64,000 nt of DNA from Pseudomonas grimontii. Lineage in GTDB: Bacteria > Pseudomonadota > Gammaproteobacteria > Pseudomonadales > Pseudomonadaceae. Positions within the stretch are counted from its first letter, which is position 1. Each line of letters opens with the position of its first letter. The stretch spans positions 62,001 to 126,000 of the forward strand of contig NZ_VFES01000010.1 in the NCBI RefSeq assembly GCF_007858185.1. Reading direction: 5' to 3'. Position numbers and translations under genes: made by a program. Of the stretch, positions 58,823 to 64,000 are shown in pieces. A model generated the notes under the pieces. That model had not been told where the DNA came from and did not search any database. It saw only the letters and a list, made by a program, of their open reading frames with translations.

Positions 58823-60440
58823 GGTGGATCTCCTTGAGCGTGGTGTCGCCCTGGGCGGCATGGGCCAGGGCGATATCGCGGATAAACACGTGGCCGGCTT
58901 CACGGGCCAGTTCGCGCAGGGTGGAGGCCGAACTGCGGTTGAGCAGGCCCTCCTTGATGCTGTCGGTCAGCGTCAGCACTTCGGCCAGGGCGAGCCGGCC
59001 GCGATAACCGGTGTGGCGGCAGGCTTCGCAGCCTTTGCCTACGCGGTAGTGGCCCTGTTGGCGCTGGGCATCGGAGAGTTGGGCGAGGTGGGCGATGTCG
59101 GGGTCGGGCTCGGCATCTACCCCGCAGTCCGGGCAGATGCGCCGCACCAGGCGCTGGGCGACCACGCCGTTAAGGGCTTCGACAAAGCTGGCCGGGTCAA
59201 CGTCCATGTAGGTAAAGCGCTCGAGCACACTGAACGCGCTGTTGGCGTGCACCGACGACAGCACCAGGTGCCCGGTCAACGCGGCTTGCACCGCAATGCC
59301 GGCCGTTTCACCGTCGCGGATTTCCCCCACCAGGATGGTGTCCGGGTCGTGGCGCAGGATTGAGCGCAGGCCACGGGCGAAGGTCAGGCCCTTCTTGTCG
59401 TTCACCGGGATTTGCAGGACCCCGGGCAGTTCGTATTCCACCGGGTCTTCGATGGTGATGATTTTTTTCTCGCCGGTATTGGTCTCCGACAGGGCGGCAT
59501 ACAGCGTGGTGGATTTGCCGCTGCCGGTGGGGCCGGTCACCAGCAACATGCCATAGGGTTCGCTGGCCAACACACGGATGCGCGCGATGGTATCGGCGTT
59601 CAAACCCAGGGTTTCCAGGCTCAGGGATTCGCCGCGCTGGGATTTGTCGAGAATCCGCAGCACCGCGTCTTCACCGTGGATGCTGGGCATGATCGACACA
59701 CGAAAGTCCACCTCGCGAGCCTGGATTTTCATCTTGAAACGCCCGTCCTGGGGGACCCGCCGCTCGCCGATGTCCAACTCCGACAACACCTTGATCCGCG
59801 ACAGCGCCTGCTCGGCCATGTCCATCCCGCTGGCCTGGCCCATCTGCTGCAACACGCCGTCGATGCGGTACTTGATCACCAGGCCCTGGGGCGTGGTTTC
59901 CACATGGACATCGCTGGCGCGGCTTTGCAGGGCATCGAACAGCATGGAGTTGACCAGGCGCACCACCGGGTTGTCGTCGCGGGCGATGCTGCTCAGGGAA
60001 ATTTCCTGGGCGACCTGGCCGACGCGGGCATTTTCGTCGTCCTCGCCGAAAGGTTGCATCACCCGTTGGCTGGCTTCGGCCAGGGTCAACTGGGCCTTGA
60101 CCGCGCCGGGCAGGCTCATGGCCAGGGGCAGTTGGCGCAAGGTCTTGGAGGACTGCAGCCAGTGCCGGCTGGCCAAGGTGAAAGGGTCTCCCAGTACCAG
60201 GCACGGCTGGCCGTGGTTATCCACAGGCAGCACGTTATGGATCAGCGCCTGGGGCAGTGGCAGCAGATCGAAACGCCAGTCTTCACCGAGGTTTTCCGGG
60301 GCGATGGCGAGCAGGCCCAAGGGCTGGGCGATCGTGGGTAATTGGTCGGGCGCCTTGTCCAGCACCTCCAACAGGTAGTTGGACAAGCTCATGCCCCGTT
60401 GTGCCGCAAGCGCTTGCCATTGCCGTGTCTGTTCGCTCAT
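58803..60440 (-). CDS. gspE: Type II secretion ATPase GspE
   Basis: A 545-residue GspE/PilB-type ATPase. An N-terminal MshEN-like region is followed by FKMKIQAREVDFRVSIMPSIHGEDAVLRIL, Walker A GPTGSGKSTTLYA, the Asp box, Walker B DPDTILVGEIRDGETAG, the His box HLVLSSVHANSAF and the four-Cys zinc site (CPDCG...CEACRHTGYRGR). It drives pseudopilus assembly on the inner-membrane face. The C-terminal end overlaps the PilM-like gene. Confidence 0.93.
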   Translation of the reverse strand: MSEQTRQWQALAAQRGMSLSNYLLEVLDKAPDQLPTIAQPLGLLAIAPENLGEDWRFDLLPLPQALIHNVLPVDNHGQPCLVLGDPFTLASRHWLQSSKTLRQLPLAMSLPGAVKAQLTLAEASQRVMQPFGEDDENARVGQVAQEISLSSIARDDNPVVRLVNSMLFDALQSRASDVHVETTPQGLVIKYRIDGVLQQMGQASGMDMAEQALSRIKVLSELDIGERRVPQDGRFKMKIQAREVDFRVSIMPSIHGEDAVLRILDKSQRGESLSLETLGLNADTIARIRVLASEPYGMLLVTGPTGSGKSTTLYAALSETNTGEKKIITIEDPVEYELPGVLQIPVNDKKGLTFARGLRSILRHDPDTILVGEIRDGETAGIAVQAALTGHLVLSSVHANSAFSVLERFTYMDVDPASFVEALNGVVAQRLVRRICPDCGVDAEPDPDIAHLAQLSDAQRQQGHYRVGKGCEACRHTGYRGRLALAEVLTLTDSIKEGLLNRSSASTLRELAREAGHVFIRDIALAHAAQGDTTLKEIHRVISLY

Positions 60441-60444
60441 CGCG

Positions 60445-61629
60445 CTACCCCTGGATGGAACCTGCCAGTTCGAAAATCGGCATGTACAGCATGAATACGA
60501 TCAAGCCGATCAGCCCGCCTACCACCAGCATCAACAGCGGCTCGAAGACCTTGCTGAACAGTTCGATGGCGCGCTCCAGCGCTTCATCGTGAAACTGCGC
60601 GATGCGCTCGCACATCGCCGCTAACTCACCGCTTTGCTCGCCCACACGCAGCAGGCGTTCGGCGACAGCGGTGGTCAATTGATGGCGGGCGAGGGCGGTG
60701 GACAGTGGCTGACCGGCCTGGATATCGGTTATGGCTCGGCGCAGATCGCTTTGGCGCTCCACGGGCAGCAACGCACCGGACAGCTGCACCGCGGTCACCA
60801 CCGGCATGCCGCCCATCAACAACATGCCGGCCGTGCGGTAAAAGCGCGCGAGGATAAACAGCGTGCGCTGTGCGCCCAGGCTGGGGATCTTCCAGAACAG
60901 ATGAGCGATGCGGCGCTTGAAAGCGGCGCTGCGCAACAACAGCACCAGTACGGCAATCGCCAGCACCAGGCCGATCAGCAACTCCATGCCACGCGCGTCC
61001 ACCAGCGCGCCCCACCACACCATGAAGCGTGCGGTGGCCGGCAGGTCGGTGACTGCGTCGAACACCGAGGCGAAGCGCGGAATCACGAAAAACAGCAGGA
61101 ACAGCAGGATCAACGCGCCAACGCTGAGCACCACCAAGGGGTACATCAGGGCGCCGCTGACGCGCTTTTTCACGGTTTCCAGATGCGTTTCAAAATGATG
61201 ATAACGGCGCAGGGCCACGGCCAATTGGCCGCTGTGTTCCGAGGACGCCACGGTGGCAATCAGCAGTGAAGGAAAGGTCTGCGGCTTGAGCTGCATCGCC
61301 TTGGACAGTGAATGGCCTTCGTACATAGACGCGAGCAGATCGCTCATGACCTGGCGGTTGATACCTGCGGGAGCCTTGTCGCGCAGGGTTTCCACCGCTT
61401 CCACCAGCACCAGGCCGGCGTCGAGCAGCACCACCAGTTCCTGGATGAACAGGCCCAGTGCGAACGTGCTGCGGCGACGGGGCAGTGTGAGTGGGCGGCG
61501 GGCTTTCAGCGAGATGACCTGGGCTCCGTCGGCCTGCAGTTGCTGGCGCGCCTGGGCGACGTCGAGGGCTTGCAGGCGCAGGGTCTGTAAATGGCCGTCG
61601 CGGATGATGCGGGCGTCGATGTCGATCAT
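60445..61629 (-). CDS. gspF: Type II secretion membrane protein GspF
   Basis: A 394-residue GspF/PilC-type polytopic protein with two related GspF domains (~65-190 and ~270-390) and helices at ~165-190, ~218-240 and ~365-390. FIQELVVLLDAGLVLVEAVETL and FYRTAGMLLMGGMPVVTAVQL mark the two domain starts. ATG 61629 overlaps the lytic transglycosylase stop (ATGA). It is the central platform protein on which GspE acts. Confidence 0.92.
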   Translation of the reverse strand: MIDIDARIIRDGHLQTLRLQALDVAQARQQLQADGAQVISLKARRPLTLPRRRSTFALGLFIQELVVLLDAGLVLVEAVETLRDKAPAGINRQVMSDLLASMYEGHSLSKAMQLKPQTFPSLLIATVASSEHSGQLAVALRRYHHFETHLETVKKRVSGALMYPLVVLSVGALILLFLLFFVIPRFASVFDAVTDLPATARFMVWWGALVDARGMELLIGLVLAIAVLVLLLRSAAFKRRIAHLFWKIPSLGAQRTLFILARFYRTAGMLLMGGMPVVTAVQLSGALLPVERQSDLRRAITDIQAGQPLSTALARHQLTTAVAERLLRVGEQSGELAAMCERIAQFHDEALERAIELFSKVFEPLLMLVVGGLIGLIVFMLYMPIFELAGSIQG

Positions 61630-62090
61630 GGTGTTTGCCTGGCCAGTTGCTGGCGCTGCTGCAACAACGCACCGTAGTAACGCCACACTGCCAGGGCGTA
61701 GCGTGAGCGCCGTGTTTCCCGGTCTGGCTTGGCCCCGGCGTTATAAGCGCCCACGGCCTGCCAGCCATAACCCTGTTCGCGGATAAAGCCGGCGAGAATC
61801 CACGCACCCACCATGACGCTGGTGCAGGGCTGGGTGATCAAGTGCTGTTCGGTGATGCCGAACCGGGCCAGTGCGGGCAAGTGGCGGCTGTTGATTTGCA
61901 TCAGGCCGATGTCCTGGCTGCCATCGCTGTTGAGGTTACGGGCGCGGGGGTCGAGGCCGGATTCGACCTTGGCAATGGCATACAGCAACAGCGGGTCGAC
62001 ATGATAGCGGCTGGCTGCCAACTGCCAGCAGTCGGCCTGGGCGATGCCCGTGAAGAACAGCAAGGCGAGGGCCATCCGCAGCGGCTGCAT
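61626..62090 (-). CDS. Lytic transglycosylase (SLT family)
   Basis: A 154-residue secreted protein with signal MQPLRMALALLFFTGIAQA and a complete SLT fold: YAIAKVESGLDPRARN with the catalytic Glu, GLMQINSRHLPAL and AVGAYNAG. It cleaves peptidoglycan, which would let the T2SS span the cell wall. It sits inside the operon between gspG and gspF and overlaps gspF by four bases, so it is part of the system. Confidence 0.9.
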   Translation of the reverse strand: MQPLRMALALLFFTGIAQADCWQLAASRYHVDPLLLYAIAKVESGLDPRARNLNSDGSQDIGLMQINSRHLPALARFGITEQHLITQPCTSVMVGAWILAGFIREQGYGWQAVGAYNAGAKPDRETRRSRYALAVWRYYGALLQQRQQLARQTP

Positions 62091-62096
62091 GGTCGG

Positions 62097-62528
62097 TCAC
62101 AGCCCGTACACGATGTCGGCGTAGGTATTCTCTCCGCCGGCCTTGCCATCGCGGCCCAGGGAGATGATTTCTGCGTCGTTGGGCGGTGTGCCGGGGTTCT
62201 TGAAAAGGTAAGGGTTGCCCCAAGGGTCTGGTGGTAATGACTTGAGGTACGGCCCCTGCCAATTGCCGGCATTGGCCGGACGTGTCGTGAGTGCATTCAG
62301 GCCGAGTGTTTCGTCGGGGTAGTTGCCGCTGTCCAGGCGGTACTGGTTCAGGGCATCGGCCAGGGATTTCATCTGGCCCTGGGCGGTTTGCACCTTGGCC
62401 AGCTCCAGGCGATCGAACATCTTCGGGCCGACATAGCCGGCGAGCAGGGCAATGATCAGCAGGACGACCAGCAGCTCCAGCAGCGTGAAGCCACGGTATG
62501 GGGCGTGGGTAAATGAATGTGCGCGCAT
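62097..62528 (-). CDS. gspG: Major pseudopilin GspG
   Basis: A 143-residue pseudopilin. The prepilin leader MRAHSFTHAPYRG ends at the GFTLLE cleavage/methylation site, followed by the hydrophobic helix LLVVLLIIALLAGYV. The C-terminal GspG domain has LNQYRLDSGNYPDETLGLNALTTRP, WQGPYLKSLPPDPWGNPYLF and the calcium-loop region SLGRDGKAGGEN. It is first in the operon. No GspH, I, J, K or prepilin peptidase gene is seen nearby, so these must come from elsewhere or be absent. Confidence 0.95.
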   Translation of the reverse strand: MRAHSFTHAPYRGFTLLELLVVLLIIALLAGYVGPKMFDRLELAKVQTAQGQMKSLADALNQYRLDSGNYPDETLGLNALTTRPANAGNWQGPYLKSLPPDPWGNPYLFKNPGTPPNDAEIISLGRDGKAGGENTYADIVYGL

Positions 62529-62737
62529 GGAGATACCCTGTTGGGAGTGCCAAGGTACGGCGGTTGTGTATAACTCTCCCGGCCCGTTGTTAAGCGGGCA
62601 CCGCCGGTAGGACTGCGTTAGAACCTTTTCAACTCAAGTACATCTTCAACTGTAGCGTTGCTCGATATAAGGCGCCGTGAGGCGCCCTATAACGTTTGGC
62701 TCTTGGGGTTATCGAGTTCGTGCATATGCCCTAGGGC

Positions 62738-64000
62738 TCATTGCACCTCTTCCCAGGCCTGGTCCCACGCGGTGCCGGTCCCCGGTGCATAGGCCCATGC
62801 CGCGCCGGCGCACCAGGCGGTGAACGGATGCGGTTTGCAGCGGTAGTTCTTGCCGCGGTTGCTCACGGTGTCCCCGGCTTTATACGGCGTGCCCTCCTTG
62901 TAGGCCGGATACTCTTCACCGCCGCTGTCCGGCACCACCGTGAAGTCAAACTCCGCTTGGTCGGTTTTGCCGTTTTGCTGGTCGCGAACATTCAAGCGTG
63001 CCTTCAAGGGTGTGGGCTGAGTGACCTTGTAGGCTCGGCCGCTGGCGGTATTACCGTTCTGTGGGCCCTCAAGTCCGGGGATACTCCATTGAAAGAGCAG
63101 GTGTCCATTGGCTCCAGTTGATCGCGCGCCACTGAATGTAAAGGCTTGCCCCGAGTTCAAGGAGGTAGGGCCGGTGATACGGGCAACCGGTGGCGCGGGG
63201 TTCACCGGGGTTTCGCCGCCGGCGATGATCGCCATGGCTTTGGAGTAACCATTGACCGATACGAATACCGAATTGGCTTGGGGGTCCGTTGTATTGAACA
63301 CAATGTTGTTGCCGTCTTTCTCCCCGATTTTGGCGATGCCAGGAGGGAGCTGATCCGCCAGTTGCTTGCCCCAGATGTTTGGGGCCAGGTTGTTCGCGGT
63401 GATCGGCAGGGTGATGTCCACCACTTCCTTGGCCGCCGGTGAGTTATCGAGGATGCGGAAGTGGACCGAGTCACCCGCTTTGAGGGTGTCCATGATCGAG
63501 TCGATGAATTGGCCAAGATTGACCCACTGCTCCGGAATCCCGGCACCGATGAGGTTGATGTCGCTGCAGTTATAGAACCCTTCACCCGCTGGATCGATAC
63601 GCTGCCACTGCACGAACAGCGTGGCTTTGCCCGTTTGCGTCGAAGGAATCGGCACTGGGAACTTGAAGTACCCGGAAGCGCCGGAAATGATGGGAGGATC
63701 GTTGCCCCAGTTGGTTTGTGCGACGCTGAACTGCTCGGAATGGATGAGTGTCAGGTCGTTCCAGGTCAACGGCGACTTGGTCGGGTCAAAACCCGGTTTT
63801 GTGAGAAAGACCTTCACAAAACTGGGAACGTGCGGGGCAGTCCCGATGATGCGCACGTCCATCATGCCGTTGGAGGGTGTTACGTCAGTACGGTGCCAGT
63901 CATCCGAGACAATGTTCAGGCCATCCTTCTTACTGTCGGCCGCCGAGCACAGTTGGCCGTCGGGCACTTCTCTTTTGACGATCTCCGGATCGTTGTAACC
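62738..64000 (-). CDS. AA10 lytic polysaccharide monooxygenase, C-terminal part (cut)
   Basis: An open frame running off the window's right edge, 420 residues visible. The first part is the end of an AA10 LPMO domain (GYNDPEIVKREVPDGQLC, SFVKVFLTKPGFDPTKSPLTWNDLTLIHSEQF, TLFVQWQRIDPAGEGFYNCSDINL); a middle region (~VARITGPTSLNSGQAFTFSGARS) reads like a PKD-type domain; the end (YPAYKEGTPYKAGDTVSNRGKNYRCKPHPFTAWC...WDQAWEEV) is a chitin-binding CBM5/12-type module. AA10 enzymes oxidatively cut chitin or cellulose and are classic T2SS substrates. The His1 copper site lies outside the window. It is transcribed toward the gspG operon on the same strand. Confidence 0.9.
   Translation of the reverse strand, partial: GYNDPEIVKREVPDGQLCSAADSKKDGLNIVSDDWHRTDVTPSNGMMDVRIIGTAPHVPSFVKVFLTKPGFDPTKSPLTWNDLTLIHSEQFSVAQTNWGNDPPIISGASGYFKFPVPIPSTQTGKATLFVQWQRIDPAGEGFYNCSDINLIGAGIPEQWVNLGQFIDSIMDTLKAGDSVHFRILDNSPAAKEVVDITLPITANNLAPNIWGKQLADQLPPGIAKIGEKDGNNIVFNTTDPQANSVFVSVNGYSKAMAIIAGGETPVNPAPPVARITGPTSLNSGQAFTFSGARSTGANGHLLFQWSIPGLEGPQNGNTASGRAYKVTQPTPLKARLNVRDQQNGKTDQAEFDFTVVPDSGGEEYPAYKEGTPYKAGDTVSNRGKNYRCKPHPFTAWCAGAAWAYAPGTGTAWDQAWEEVQ

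Overview
The window is chromosomal DNA from a fluorescent Pseudomonas, most likely of the P. fluorescens group. The basis is high GC and C/G-ending codons, the tkt-epd-pgk-fba order, the betaine/choline/carnitine gene set typical of Pseudomonas, and many REP-type inverted repeats of the GTGGGAGGGGGCTTGCCCCCGA kind between genes. No rRNA, tRNA or CRISPR array was seen. The species call is by recognition, not by a database search.

Layout. 1-4.8 kb: central carbon metabolism (end of tkt, epd, pgk, two small lipoproteins, fba), closed by a strong terminator. 4.9-6.2 kb: an AT-richer patch with two unrecognised small genes. 6.6-22.6 kb: mixed housekeeping and accessory genes: a family 7 alginate lyase, a REC-PAS-GGDEF-EAL protein, a YgjP-type metalloprotease, an ElaA-type acetyltransferase, a periplasmic solute-binding protein, YccS, a HI0933-type flavoprotein, DbpA, a DHA2-type MFS exporter beside an RhlA-like acyltransferase, and a TldD/PmbA-like pair.

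22.8-54.4 kb is a quaternary-amine region. betT diverges from betIBA across a perfect BetI-type palindrome (choline to glycine betaine). cbcXWV imports choline, betaine and carnitine. sdaA deaminates serine, the end product of betaine breakdown. gbdR encodes the AraC/GlxA-type regulator. caiX-cdhC-cdhA-cdhB plus a gamma-butyrobetaine dioxygenase-like gene degrade carnitine and diverge from cdhR. A dipeptidase-like gene, a V4R-domain gene, dgcA, dgcB and two ETF-like genes handle dimethylglycine demethylation. Together these genes turn choline, carnitine and perhaps gamma-butyrobetaine into betaine, then sarcosine and serine, then pyruvate. gbcAB and sox genes are not in the window. Two accessory loci interrupt the region: an ATPase + HNH-like pair at 36.5-38.4 kb that looks like a two-gene defence module, and a single ATPase with an AT-rich operator-like array at 44.3-45.5 kb.

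54.5-64 kb: a compact type II secretion-like operon (GspG, lytic transglycosylase, GspF, GspE, four small inner-membrane assembly proteins, lipoprotein secretin) transcribed leftward. It lies just downstream of an AA10 lytic polysaccharide monooxygenase gene that is cut by the window end and is a plausible substrate of the machine.

The most interesting items are the ATPase/HNH pair, the compact T2SS with its LPMO, the RhlA homologue without RhlB, and two sets of direct repeats with exact 21-bp period in front of caiX and cbcX that look like AraC-family operators.
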